Shown here piece by piece: positions 30,401 to 37,456 of a stretch of 43,408 bases of DNA (its first letter is position 1; every line of letters begins with the position of its first letter). Origin of the DNA: a virus; the IMG/VR virus record IMGVR_UViG_3300022413_000018, positions 1 to 43,408 of that record, one strand, 5' to 3'. A program made the position numbers and the translations under genes. The notes beneath the pieces were generated by a model that was given only the letters and a program-made list of their open reading frames with translations, was not told the DNA's origin and did not search any database.

Positions 30401-33400
30401 GCCGCGAACGAGTGGTTCGTCGACATCACGGGGGACTTCGACGAGGTCGTGGCCGGCGAGGCGGCGATGAGTGGCCTCACGGGCATAGAGACCGGCTACC
30501 ACCTCATCCCGGGCGGTATCCGGGTGGGCATCTCGCGCAAGGCCCTGCCGGCGGCCGCGCAGGCGAAGACGCTGGACTCGAAGGTGAGGCCGGCGCTGCA
30601 GGGTATGATGGACGCGCTCGAAGAGGCCGGCGTCACCTTCGACGTGACGGTGCGCCCGGGCGAAGCGGAGTTCCGAAGCAATGACTGGACGAAAGACACC
30701 GAGGGGGAAGGGTACCTGGCGCGGATTGGCGCCGTCTACGGACCCGGGGTACTCGACAAGCTCCGTAGTAGTCGGCGGGCTGAAGGGCGCCAAGCAGACA
30801 TCCGGCAGCTCGAAGCTGAGGCCACTGCTCCAGCCGAGCTCCCCGCCCGACTCGAAGAACCCCAGCTCGACCTATTCGGGACCGAAGAAGCCGAGCTGAG
30901 GAACGAGCGGTCGGTGTCGCGGAACTCCGCGACGCTCCCGCGCAAGGACGAGAAGCTCAAGGCACTTCTGCGCTCGGAGGGCATCGAGCTGGAGAAGGGC
31001 GAGACCGTCTCCACGCTGGTCGACGGCTACGTCGAGGCGAAGATCCCGAGTTTTGAGATGGAGGGCAAGCTGGTCTCCAGCCCGACCGACGCCGCGGTGC
31101 TCTTCGGCGCGCTGCGTTCTCCCTTCGTGGAGCGTTCAGCCTGGATGGTCGTGGACGCCGACGGAACCGTGCTCGGGAGCAGCGTCTACGCGATGGGCAC
31201 CCTGTCGAGCGCGTCGATCCCCACTACCGCGGAGGACTACGCCGGGGTCCGGGCTGCCATCGGGCGGGCTAGCGGAAAGCCCAAGCTCTACTTCTCCCAC
31301 AACCACCCCTCGGGCAACCCCGCTCCGTCGAACGCTGACTACGGCGCGTACGTGCGCATCGCGGCCGAGGCGGGCGCTCTCGGGGCCGAGTTCCACGGGA
31401 TCGTGGTGAACGGTAGCCGTTTCTCCAGTCTGAGCATCCGCCCCGAGGTGTTCGAGGACTTCGCCTCGGGGGTGATTGGCCGCGAGGCCGTGCGCCGCGA
31501 TCCCGGCATGTTCTGGCTCGCCGAGTCGCTGGAGTACGACCCGCTGAACTCCCGCTTCGATGCGACCGCGGAGCGCCGTCCGCGCGTTATGCGCGCCACG
31601 ACCGCGGCCGGGATCGCGCGCCAGATCCAGGTGGACGAGGATGCGGTGCTCGCGATCGTGCTGGATGCGGGCGCGCGCCTGCGCGCGGTCAGTTCCCTGA
31701 TGGTGAAGGGCCGCTCGGAGGTCTCTCAGCTGGCGAAGGAGCACGGTGGCGATCGGGTGATTCTGGTGACGGGCAGCCTGAAGTCGCTCGCGGTGCTGCG
31801 CCGCCAGACGTGGCCCGTGGAGGTTGTGGACATCATCCATCTGCGCGGCGACGAGGTGAACTCCGACGCCGGCAGCCACCGGATGACCCGCCAGGGCTCC
31901 GTCTACGGGCGCACCGGGCAAGAGCTCGGGTCGGGGGTGCGCGAAGACCCGGCCCGCTATGGCCGCGAGAACATCGACGACATCCGCGGCATCGCGGAGC
32001 AGGCCGAGCTCGAAGGCGAGGACACGGAGATCGGCAGTTCGGACATCCGCCGCGCCATCCCGTCCGACAGGGAGAAGGAGCGCGCGCTGTTCCGCGCCGT
32101 CGACGAGTTCAGGAACATGCACGGTGACCCGATCACGGTGCCGAACGAAAAGAGCCGAGCCTTCGCATTGCACAAGCTGATGTCGGACCCCACTGGGGTT
32201 CGAGCACTACTGAATCGCAAGATGCGGGAAGGCTCGGCTCTAAACACGTGGGAGTCGATCGCTGCTTCGAAGATCTCGCGCGAGCTCATGGCGAAGGCGA
32301 TCGAGGACGGCGACGCGTCGTCCTACCGTCAGGCCGTGAAGATGGCCGACGCCTACCGCACCGCGCGCGCGGAATCGGCGCGTGCGCTTCAGGTCGTGCG
32401 CGACCCGCTGCTCACGAAGTCGGAACGAATCAGCGAGGCCTTCACGGACATCCTCACCACGCCCGGGCGTGAGTCGCGCAGGCGCATCGCTGCCGCGGAA
32501 AAGCGCGGGCGCCACGACGCCATCGACAAGATCCTCGACGAGGAGGCGAAGAAGTTGGCGAAGGCGAAGGAGCGCCTCATCAAGGCCGGCTTCACGCTCG
32601 GGCAGCTGGACGAGGGGGTGACCTCTGACCCGGTCGCGCTGGCGCGCATCGCGCGCATCATTTCGACCTCGAAGTCGGCCTTCTGGGACAAAGGCCTGGA
32701 GTGGCAGTACGCGGTGATGCTCTCGGGCCCGCACACGCACAAGGTCAACGTGCTCGGGAACACCGGCTGGGCCGCGTGGAACCAGCACACGCAGCACATC
32801 GCGGAGGCGCTGGTCAACGTCGTCGTGCGCGACAAGAATTCGCCCGACTTCAGCGACCTCGTTGCCTTTTACAAGGGCTGGCTCGCGTCGTTCTCCGACG
32901 CGGGCGCGAACGTCGCGCGCGCCTACAAGACCGAGCAGTCGGCGTTCGAGGTCGACCTGGCCAATAAGGGTGTGCACATCGACGAGTTCGGCACGAAGAT
33001 CGAGTTTATGAAGCACGGCGCCGCGATCGGCGGGAAGCTGGGCCAGGCCATCCGCCTGCCAAGCACGACCTCGTTGCTCGCGATGGACGAGTTCTTCAAG
33101 ACGCTCGCGACCATGGGCGAGGTGCACATGCTCTCGCACATGGCGGCGAAGGCGGACGGGTTCACGGGCGCGGAGCTCGAAGCCGAGGCGTTGCGTCGGC
33201 GCGAGGACTACACCGACCCGATGTGGGAGGAGGCTCTCTACCAGGGCAAGTCCCAGGTCTTCCAGGAGGGCAAGGGCCCTGGCGAGGAGGCCGTATACAA
33301 GGTCCGCTCGTGGCTCGACAACCTCTTCGGCTGGACCCCGTGGGAGATCACGCGCATCCCGATCGGGACGATGCAGTTCCCGTTCGTGAACATCCCCTCG

Positions 33401-34588
33401 AAGATCATCAAGGTCGGGCTGCGCGAGCTGATCTCTCCGGCCACGCCGTTCGTGAAGGGCGGGTTCAGCCTGCTCAGCGCGGAGGGCCCATACCGTGGCC
33501 CCAAGGGGAAGGCCGCCGCGGTCACGGACACGGCGCGCGCGCTGAAGGCCCTGGCGTTGATCGCGATGGTCATGAAGCTCCTGGAGCCGCTCGGCGACGA
33601 CGACGAGGCCTGGCCGCAGATCACGGGGACCACGCCGGAGGACGCGGGGGAGCGTGGGTTCGCGTACCGCACCGCGCCGCCGTACTCGGTGTACCTGTTC
33701 GGGGCCTACCGCGACTACCGGCGCCTCGACCCGTTCGCGACGTTCCTCGCTCCGCTGGTCGACGCCGGGCACGCCCTCAAGAACTCCCGGGATGGGGTCA
33801 AAGCGGAACGTGCGCTCGGCGCGCTGACCAGCGGGGCCCTCCAGGCTGTCGTGGAGATGCCGTTCCTGCGCGGGATGTACGAGCTCGTGGAGGGTGTGCG
33901 TTCATCGCGCGAGTCCGGTGGCAAGTGGGACAAGAAGCTGGTGCAGTCCTGGTTCTTCACGCGCATGGTGCCGAACCTCGTGGTGCAGCCGATGCGTGAG
34001 ACCGACCCGTTCATTCGGGCGAACCAGCTGCGCCGCCACGACGACGAGTCGCTGTGGACCTCGATGCTGAAGGACTCGATCTACCGTTCGTGGCCGCAGG
34101 CGTCGAAAGCCCCGCCCGTGCGCTACGACGTGTGGGGCCGTCCGCTGACGCGCTTCGACCCGGAGGCTCCGAAGTGGCGCCGGGTGGTGGACAAGTTCAT
34201 CAACCCGATGCCCGCGCAGGGCACGCAGCTCGATGACATCTCCCGCCTGGATCTTCTGATTGACCGCTACAACCACCGGGTGGAGAGCGGAGATCTAGGG
34301 GACGTCGACGACCGCGGCCGCCCGGCCGAGAAGCTGTGGCCCCGCACGCCGCAGTACTGGTTCACGTACTCGGGCAAGACGTACTACTTCGACGAGGAGG
34401 AGTACTCGGAGCTCCAGCAGCGCGCCGGTCAGATGGCGGCGGAGGAGCTGGCGGAGGAGGGGCTGGACTACGCGAACCCCGGTTTCGAGGAGAAGGAGTT
34501 GATCAACAAGGCTCTCTCGCGCACGCGCAGGTTTGTCCGCGATGAGCTGATTGAACGGCGTGTGGCCACGGGTAGGCTGGGTCAATGA
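27470..34588 (+). CDS. giant polyvalent ejected protein with RadC/JAB metallopeptidase domain, 2372 aa
   Basis: GTG at 27470 abuts the previous TGA. N-terminal helices are followed by a Gly-rich hydrophobic zone (~180-225) and a low-complexity linker (~360-560). A domain at ~640-870 contains WYEGVLDVFTQEFGEDG and VVIDRHAARDMGYVD, of the kind found in polyvalent phage proteins. At ~1195-1330 lies a RadC/JAB domain with HNHPSG...PS..D: H1277, H1279 and D1290 give HxHx10D. After a helical middle comes the ejection-type C-terminus (~1740-2372), with MLSGPHTHKVNVLGN, MQFPFVNIPSKII and a hydrophobic helix near 2030. It is likely packed in the virion core and injected to prepare the host. Domain functions are inferred from family knowledge. 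Confidence 0.88.
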   Translation: MALPGQQDPLLRILRGEDPLTGPSQDQLIDRIMAERGLARALDEDRSKPDNEKSLDRLRRGLGEDARKRGKASDLAFAKMLDEVTPPPPEPSVADYAKSAGVGVLQGWTSFVDSMTNDMIALGISAAVDEPGRGRGRAPRIHPEKREEVKRIAQEFASRTDDAWARIVPVPEGTEGSLPNVVGQGIGSSLGFFASVGIGGPVSTGLKVASVGAAQGLTQGYWEAAEFTDDETARWMAGIANALVGTSESFPISGQISRMFSRWDKASGGLFKQALARAATTGLYEGAEEFVQETGQGGLNNLIMQLAGDEDRQLMDGVIRGGQGGFLAGIFMSALASGPGLRRAYGAEQDRGGALVDEADQLEGEIRPKEKGFLLPDEGVPQSGTSGVPDGTSGVPGENVPHGTLPEVQAELEAASEGAAEPQGAAEEAQDALTAAESPEDVRASLQRLQALTGPQRKRLRQRAQALEARAQRLLQATYEAGDPEAPAQYEQDVSEAIEAGSKAGELRAELDAFDAIQKEIKARKGKHPRADRPVRPAGLDPMEAAIEAFDEGRLEEGGTPYGEEAEAAMGGMRERIQQGLAPVPASLEASENLRLHVNRTAKGKKPSGAQANLRKRIKLPDGRYWVVGKPTVKDWTSRVESTLSPEQINESAQWYEGVLDVFTQEFGEDGAAYATAWLMANVATNPSGAMGSALRGREQAGGLKSDFKAGAAFEKLAGFWKFATTGEDMGKAGGAKIYDFIDSAFQRNTRTWMGDDPLGGEPVVIDRHAARDMGYVDIAMMAHLQKAGADTSQIVQDIAGAPNPGAPRETQYESAAQQYRDLTKKLNKQNWQGRSDWTPRQVQAVGWITTLEFFGLVSEYPHEAVSKNVRNLSVASAPGEGAARFGDEARMDPTESGKAVDEAVAVLQEIADLPLRVPQHGMGGWLGGSEPSSQIEVPASPEQSQAAADILGYLLRQTAVRVERPLAPTKGGAIPAAANEWFVDITGDFDEVVAGEAAMSGLTGIETGYHLIPGGIRVGISRKALPAAAQAKTLDSKVRPALQGMMDALEEAGVTFDVTVRPGEAEFRSNDWTKDTEGEGYLARIGAVYGPGVLDKLRSSRRAEGRQADIRQLEAEATAPAELPARLEEPQLDLFGTEEAELRNERSVSRNSATLPRKDEKLKALLRSEGIELEKGETVSTLVDGYVEAKIPSFEMEGKLVSSPTDAAVLFGALRSPFVERSAWMVVDADGTVLGSSVYAMGTLSSASIPTTAEDYAGVRAAIGRASGKPKLYFSHNHPSGNPAPSNADYGAYVRIAAEAGALGAEFHGIVVNGSRFSSLSIRPEVFEDFASGVIGREAVRRDPGMFWLAESLEYDPLNSRFDATAERRPRVMRATTAAGIARQIQVDEDAVLAIVLDAGARLRAVSSLMVKGRSEVSQLAKEHGGDRVILVTGSLKSLAVLRRQTWPVEVVDIIHLRGDEVNSDAGSHRMTRQGSVYGRTGQELGSGVREDPARYGRENIDDIRGIAEQAELEGEDTEIGSSDIRRAIPSDREKERALFRAVDEFRNMHGDPITVPNEKSRAFALHKLMSDPTGVRALLNRKMREGSALNTWESIAASKISRELMAKAIEDGDASSYRQAVKMADAYRTARAESARALQVVRDPLLTKSERISEAFTDILTTPGRESRRRIAAAEKRGRHDAIDKILDEEAKKLAKAKERLIKAGFTLGQLDEGVTSDPVALARIARIISTSKSAFWDKGLEWQYAVMLSGPHTHKVNVLGNTGWAAWNQHTQHIAEALVNVVVRDKNSPDFSDLVAFYKGWLASFSDAGANVARAYKTEQSAFEVDLANKGVHIDEFGTKIEFMKHGAAIGGKLGQAIRLPSTTSLLAMDEFFKTLATMGEVHMLSHMAAKADGFTGAELEAEALRRREDYTDPMWEEALYQGKSQVFQEGKGPGEEAVYKVRSWLDNLFGWTPWEITRIPIGTMQFPFVNIPSKIIKVGLRELISPATPFVKGGFSLLSAEGPYRGPKGKAAAVTDTARALKALALIAMVMKLLEPLGDDDEAWPQITGTTPEDAGERGFAYRTAPPYSVYLFGAYRDYRRLDPFATFLAPLVDAGHALKNSRDGVKAERALGALTSGALQAVVEMPFLRGMYELVEGVRSSRESGGKWDKKLVQSWFFTRMVPNLVVQPMRETDPFIRANQLRRHDDESLWTSMLKDSIYRSWPQASKAPPVRYDVWGRPLTRFDPEAPKWRRVVDKFINPMPAQGTQLDDISRLDLLIDRYNHRVESGDLGDVDDRGRPAEKLWPRTPQYWFTYSGKTYYFDEEEYSELQQRAGQMAAEELAEEGLDYANPGFEEKELINKALSRTRRFVRDELIERRVATGRLGQ
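28617..28660. repeat. two tandem 21-bp repeats, each containing an inverted repeat
   Basis: The 21-base units at 28619-28639 and 28640-28660 differ at one base. Each contains GGGACA...TGTCCC, and the first extends to CCGGGACA...TGTCCCGG arms. They encode a duplicated GTSGVPD/G peptide in the disordered linker of the giant protein. A DNA- or RNA-level role is possible because the protein sequence here should be unconstrained. Confidence 0.75.
28666..28681. promoter_or_regulatory. parS-like 16-bp inverted repeat
   Basis: TGTTCCACATGGAACA has perfect 7-base arms (TGTTCCA/TGGAACA). It differs at one central base from the bacterial chromosomal parS form TGTTCCACGTGGAACA bound by ParB. It lies five bases after the two 21-bp repeats, in the coding linker of the giant protein. 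No ParB gene is visible in the window. The match is seen directly. Binding is inference. Confidence 0.45.
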
Positions 34589-34854
34589 CTACCGAGCTTG
34601 GAGCGATGATCGCCCTGGTGGGTTCGTGCCTGGGCGCCCTCATGTTCATCGTGAAGTGGTTCACGCGGTCGATGGATCGTCGGGACCAGGCGCTGATCGA
34701 TTCTGTAGCAGCGCTTCAGAACGCCGTTCGCGCCTTCGACACGTTCGAGGAAGAGGAGCGGGAGACGCACCAGGCGATCAAGGACGAGCTCGGCAAGCAA
34801 ACCGAAGTGCTGACCAAGGTCGGCGAATCCCTGGAGAGACTGGAGAACAAATGA
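34585..34854 (+). CDS. probable holin-like single-span membrane protein, 89 aa
   Basis: ATG at 34585 overlaps the stop of the giant gene. Residues ~5-25 (LGAMIALVGSCLGALMFIVK) form one membrane span, followed by a basic turn (FTRSMDRRDQ) and then a charged coiled-coil tail (FEEEERETHQAIKDELGKQT). Small phage proteins with an N-terminal span and charged coiled coil, located after virion genes and before a lipoprotein, are often holin or lysis accessories. An alternative is a membrane anchor for another phage protein. Confidence 0.6.
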   Translation: MTTELGAMIALVGSCLGALMFIVKWFTRSMDRRDQALIDSVAALQNAVRAFDTFEEEERETHQAIKDELGKQTEVLTKVGESLERLENK

Positions 34855-35264
34855 AGAGACTGTTGCTGCTGGTGCCCCTGCTCTGTGCCTGCCCGTCGTT
34901 GCCCGTCAAGACGATGGATGACGCGGAGTTCGCCTTCTACCTGGACGGCGTGGGACCGCGCTGGGAGCGCCGTGCGCGCATCTGGCTCTCGGAGCACCCC
35001 GAACACGCGGAGAGTCTGGCCGGGATCTCCACGCTGCTCGTGGACGCGGCTGAAGCCGGCCTGACGGGCCAGGCGCTGACGGACGCGGTCGAGGTTGCGG
35101 CGGGGGTGGCTGGGCTGGACGCCGCGGTGACCCTGATCGTGGTGGAGATCGTGGACGCCTATGAGCAGCAGATGAGGCTGGGCGAGGAGGTGCCCGAGAT
35201 CGCGGCCCGGTGGTTTCAGATCGTGAGGGAGGCGGCGGAGGGGGTCAGGGCGGCGGCGGGTTAG
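34851..35264 (+). CDS. lipoprotein, possible outer-membrane lysis (spanin-type) protein, 137 aa
   Basis: ATG at 34851 in an ATGA overlap with the holin-like gene. The N-terminus MKRLLLLVPLLCACPSLPVK is a lipoprotein signal, with C12 or C14 as the lipidated cysteine. The mature part is acidic and helical with hydrophobic Ala/Val segments (LTDAVEVAAGVAGLDAAVTL). Lipoproteins next to holins are often outer spanins. Yet the mature domain is longer than most o-spanins and no separate inner spanin is seen. Its last 20 bases overlap the convergent minus-strand gene. Confidence 0.65.
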   Translation: MKRLLLLVPLLCACPSLPVKTMDDAEFAFYLDGVGPRWERRARIWLSEHPEHAESLAGISTLLVDAAEAGLTGQALTDAVEVAAGVAGLDAAVTLIVVEIVDAYEQQMRLGEEVPEIAARWFQIVREAAEGVRAAAG

Positions 35265-35475
35265 GAGCAGGGGCAACGGGCTTCTTTGGTGACCACCCAA
35301 GGCCCTGCGAGTGCTCGCCGCAGCCTTCGTTCATGCTGCGCTTCGCGTACCGCGGAAAACGACGACACTCACCTCTGTCGTAGTCGTACCACTCGGCCCT
35401 AAAGCCCGGGCGGGGGTGTTGATTACCCGTGAATCGCCAATGCTGGCAATGTTTGCATGTGGGGTGGTTGCTCAC
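35245..35475 (-). CDS. Cys/His-rich small protein, 76 aa
   Basis: The GTG start at 35475 overlaps the stop of the upstream micro-gene and follows GGGAGGCTGGG. The N-terminus has NHPTCKHCQHW, then GECRRFPRY and a later GCGEH, so four Cys and several His could bind one zinc. The C-terminus is proline-rich (PVAPAPNPPPP). It resembles small phage zinc-binding proteins with CxHCxxW and ECRRxP signatures. Last gene of the leftward block, convergent with the lipoprotein gene. Confidence 0.65.
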   Translation of the reverse strand: MSNHPTCKHCQHWRFTGNQHPRPGFRAEWYDYDRGECRRFPRYAKRSMNEGCGEHSQGLGWSPKKPVAPAPNPPPP

Positions 35476-35558
35476 CCCAGCCTCCCGTTCACCCACGCTG
35501 CAGCGGCCAGGGAGAGAAACACCAGGATGATCCAGGTGATGAATTGCTTGGATGTCAT
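35472..35558 (-). CDS. single-span membrane micro-protein, 28 aa
   Basis: ATG at 35558. The peptide MTSKQFITWI is followed by a hydrophobic run (ILVFLSLAAAAW) and a short polar end VNGRLG, so it would be one membrane span. Its TGA overlaps the GTG of the next gene, which supports translation. Function unknown; similar tiny membrane peptides occur in this block at 37358 and in the late region at 12363. Confidence 0.5.
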   Translation of the reverse strand: MTSKQFITWIILVFLSLAAAAWVNGRLG

Positions 35559-35562
35559 GCGG

Positions 35563-35808
35563 TCAACCCCAACGGTCTAGGCCTTCGGTGTCCTCCACGG
35601 GCACGCCCCCGAACGTCAGCTGTCCGGGGACGTCTTTCTTGCGGCGCGTCTTCTTGCGCCGCGGAGGATCGGTGAAGTTGACGACGGCACCACTGTGGAG
35701 CCGCGCTGCGTGGCGATCTGTTTTTGAAGCGCGGACCGTTCGAGCGCAGTGGGAACACTTGAGGAGAGGATCTCTTCGCGCCTCAGGTCCCAGTCTCTTT
35801 TTCGCCAT
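35563..35808 (-). CDS. C2H2-type zinc-finger-like basic protein, 81 aa
   Basis: The ATG at 35808 sits seven bases from GAGG; an ATG two codons earlier is also possible. Residues ~15-40 read LKCSHCARTVRASKTDRHAARLH, a C-x2-C-x10-H-x4-H finger, followed by a basic stretch (DPPRRKKTRRKKD). It probably binds nucleic acid. The 5' 193 bases overlap, in another frame, the 3' third of the nuclease-like gene upstream. Confidence 0.65.
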   Translation of the reverse strand: MAKKRLGPEARRDPLLKCSHCARTVRASKTDRHAARLHSGAVVNFTDPPRRKKTRRKKDVPGQLTFGGVPVEDTEGLDRWG

Positions 35809-36074
35809 GACCATACCTCGATGTGGTTGGTGGACAGCAGCAGTAGGCGGGCGAGACCCGGCCACGCCAAGACTTTTTTTCGGCGCGCCGCATGGCATGA
35901 GCGCTCCGTAGTCTGGATGTAGTAGGTCTCGCCCTCCGGCGTTATCGCATGGAAGTCGAACACGCCGTACATGTCTTTGCGTCGGTAGGTGTGCGGGAGC
36001 CAGGTCTCTACCTTCTCGCACATCCACCCCAGCCGCCCGATTTCGTCGCGCGTGCGTGAATCGAAGGACTTCAC
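35616..36074 (-). CDS. nuclease-fold-like protein (PD-(D/E)xK type), 152 aa
   Basis: GTG at 36074, one base after the upstream stop. The first 90 residues match small phage proteins of restriction-endonuclease fold: a helix (SRTRDEIGRLGWMCEKVETW), then KDMYGVFDFHAITP with the active-site Asp on a strand, and YYIQTT where E-x-K usually stands (here Q-T-T). A helix and the strand HIEVWSWRKR follow. The changed catalytic residue leaves activity uncertain. The C-terminal 64 codons overlap the zinc-finger gene, so either the protein has an unusual tail or natural selection acts mainly on the other frame. Confidence 0.6.
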   Translation of the reverse strand: MKSFDSRTRDEIGRLGWMCEKVETWLPHTYRRKDMYGVFDFHAITPEGETYYIQTTERSCHAARRKKVLAWPGLARLLLLSTNHIEVWSWRKRDWDLRREEILSSSVPTALERSALQKQIATQRGSTVVPSSTSPILRGARRRAARKTSPDS

Positions 36075-36075
36075 T

Positions 36076-37050
36076 CTAGGCGGGCGGCTTCGCTTCCGTG
36101 AGGTAGCCCGCGTTGAAGACGTACGTCCAGGTCACGTCGCCGGGCAGCATGTGTCGCTTCCCGTTCCCGTCGACGTACTTCACCAGGCCGTAGCCCTTGT
36201 TGTCCCTCCAGATGAATTCGTTGGGGATGCGCACCTCGACCTTGCCGCCCTTGATGATGTTCTTTTCGGCGATCACCTCGTCGCAGTCGTCGAAGATGAT
36301 CACGTCGCGGTTCGACGGTTGCTTGTACTCGATCAGGTTGTCGCTGAACTCCAGGTAGCGCGCGCCTTCGAACATCGCGGCGCCGTAGGACTTGTATCCC
36401 CCGGGCTGCGATTTTGCGAACCAGCCCATCTGGCTCTTGAGGTGGTTCCCGTGCGCGTGGATGGAGAGCTTCTCCACGCAGCGGAACACGGACATGGCTG
36501 ACGCCGGCCGGCTGATGCCGTGAGCGGCCCACCAGTTCCATTGCCCGCAGTGCTTGTAGAGGTTGTTGGTGATGAAGAGCTTGCCGGTGTTGCTGCGGCG
36601 CTCGGGCCAGCCGGTGTTCATCGAGCGGGACTGGGGGCCGACGAACTGTGTGCCCTGCGACATGGGCCCGTCGAAGAAGTTGCCGTCGATGACGACATCG
36701 CCGTGCTCGAAGTCGAGGTCCATGTAGACGTCGTGTTCCTTGACCTTGGATCGGAACCACGTGCGTTCGATCTTCAGGTCGCTCATCATGTACGTGCGTA
36801 TGATCCACGGCGGCTCGACGCGCCAGCGCTTCACGTTCGGCTGAAACTTACGGTGCCCGTAGAGCTCGCAGTCACGGATGCGCCAACCGACGTTCTCGTG
36901 CTTCCCGACGTTGGGGGTGATGATCACCGCCTGCGCCGCGCCGTGGATCTTTGCGTGGTCGAGGATCAGCGGGGTGCTGTCCTTGTGGTAAATCGGTCCG
37001 TGGTCGCTGACCGTCTTCGGTCTGGTGAAGTGAACGTGCCGCTTGGCCAT
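36076..37050 (-). CDS. right-handed beta-helix protein (pectate-lyase-like), 324 aa
   Basis: The start is ATG at 37050 behind AGGAGCTCAGC; the open frame extends upstream to 37305 but that part overlaps the next gene and a terminator. Repeated short strands with Asn/Asp turns (WRIRDCELYGH, VVIDGNFFDG, LFITNNLYKH, LSIHAHGNHL, LEFSDNLIEY, VIAEKNIIKG) give about ten coils typical of parallel beta-helices. Such proteins are polysaccharide-binding or -degrading, as in tail spikes. No signal peptide or virion-attachment domain is visible. It is the largest gene of the leftward block. Catalytic residues cannot be assigned. Confidence 0.78.
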   Translation of the reverse strand: MAKRHVHFTRPKTVSDHGPIYHKDSTPLILDHAKIHGAAQAVIITPNVGKHENVGWRIRDCELYGHRKFQPNVKRWRVEPPWIIRTYMMSDLKIERTWFRSKVKEHDVYMDLDFEHGDVVIDGNFFDGPMSQGTQFVGPQSRSMNTGWPERRSNTGKLFITNNLYKHCGQWNWWAAHGISRPASAMSVFRCVEKLSIHAHGNHLKSQMGWFAKSQPGGYKSYGAAMFEGARYLEFSDNLIEYKQPSNRDVIIFDDCDEVIAEKNIIKGGKVEVRIPNEFIWRDNKGYGLVKYVDGNGKRHMLPGDVTWTYVFNAGYLTEAKPPA

Positions 37051-37070
37051 GCTGAGCTCCTGTAGGGAAG

Positions 37071-37108
37071 GCGAAAACCGGCCGCCACCCGAGTGGATGG
37101 CGACCGGT
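37071..37108 (-). terminator. rho-independent terminator upstream of the beta-helix gene
   Basis: On the minus strand ACCGGTCGCCA and TGGCGGCCGGT (37108-37098 and 37087-37077) pair over 11 bases with one wobble, and TTTTC follows. A second hairpin, CCGCC-TTTGTCA-GGCGG, lies just upstream at 37137-37121. Together they would reduce read-through from the small genes into the beta-helix gene, which has its own strong ribosome binding site. Confidence 0.6.
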
Positions 37109-37145
37109 AATGACGAAAGGCCGCCTGACAAAGGCGGTCCGCACT

Positions 37146-37361
37146 CTAGCCCTTCGAGGCGGTCGTGTCTTTGGGTGCCCCGTCCCAGTCCTGAAAGGGC
37201 TCCTTCAGGACGTACCCGGACGGGGTGAGCTCTAGCTTCCCCTCCAGGAGCATCTGCACCTGTGGCTTCTTCTCGATCTGCGCCAGCGCGTCGCACACGC
37301 TGCACGCGCAGGGGTCGGGGTGCTTCGATGTCGCGAGGCAGAGGAGCTCGTAGGGGTTCAT
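37146..37361 (-). CDS. hypothetical protein with CxCxxC motif, 71 aa
   Basis: ATG at 37361 overlaps the stop of the upstream micro-gene. The sequence begins MNPYELLCLATSKHPDPCAC and continues CSVCDAL, so a Cys cluster (C-x-C-x2-C plus another) may hold a metal. The C-terminus is polar. No family recognised. Followed by paired hairpins at 37137-37071. Confidence 0.55.
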   Translation of the reverse strand: MNPYELLCLATSKHPDPCACSVCDALAQIEKKPQVQMLLEGKLELTPSGYVLKEPFQDWDGAPKDTTASKG

Positions 37362-37456
37362 GCGAAGATCCACACGGCGATGGCGAGGCCCAGCACGGTG
37401 CCGAGCAGCAGGCCGACGAAGATGTCGTTCATGAGGGGGTGGTGCGTGTCTTTCAT
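37358..37456 (-). CDS. single-span membrane micro-protein, 32 aa
   Basis: ATG at 37456 overlaps the upstream stop, and its own TGA overlaps the next ATG. The peptide begins MKDTHHPLMND and continues with a hydrophobic, Gly-containing span (FVGLLLGTVLGLAIAVWIF). Likely inserted in the inner membrane. Function unknown. Confidence 0.55.
   Translation of the reverse strand: MKDTHHPLMNDIFVGLLLGTVLGLAIAVWIFA

Noticed and set aside
36071-36808. 245-aa minus-strand frame overlapping the beta-helix gene
   Set aside because: It is a different reading frame of the beta-helix gene, rich in Arg/His, without regular strands.
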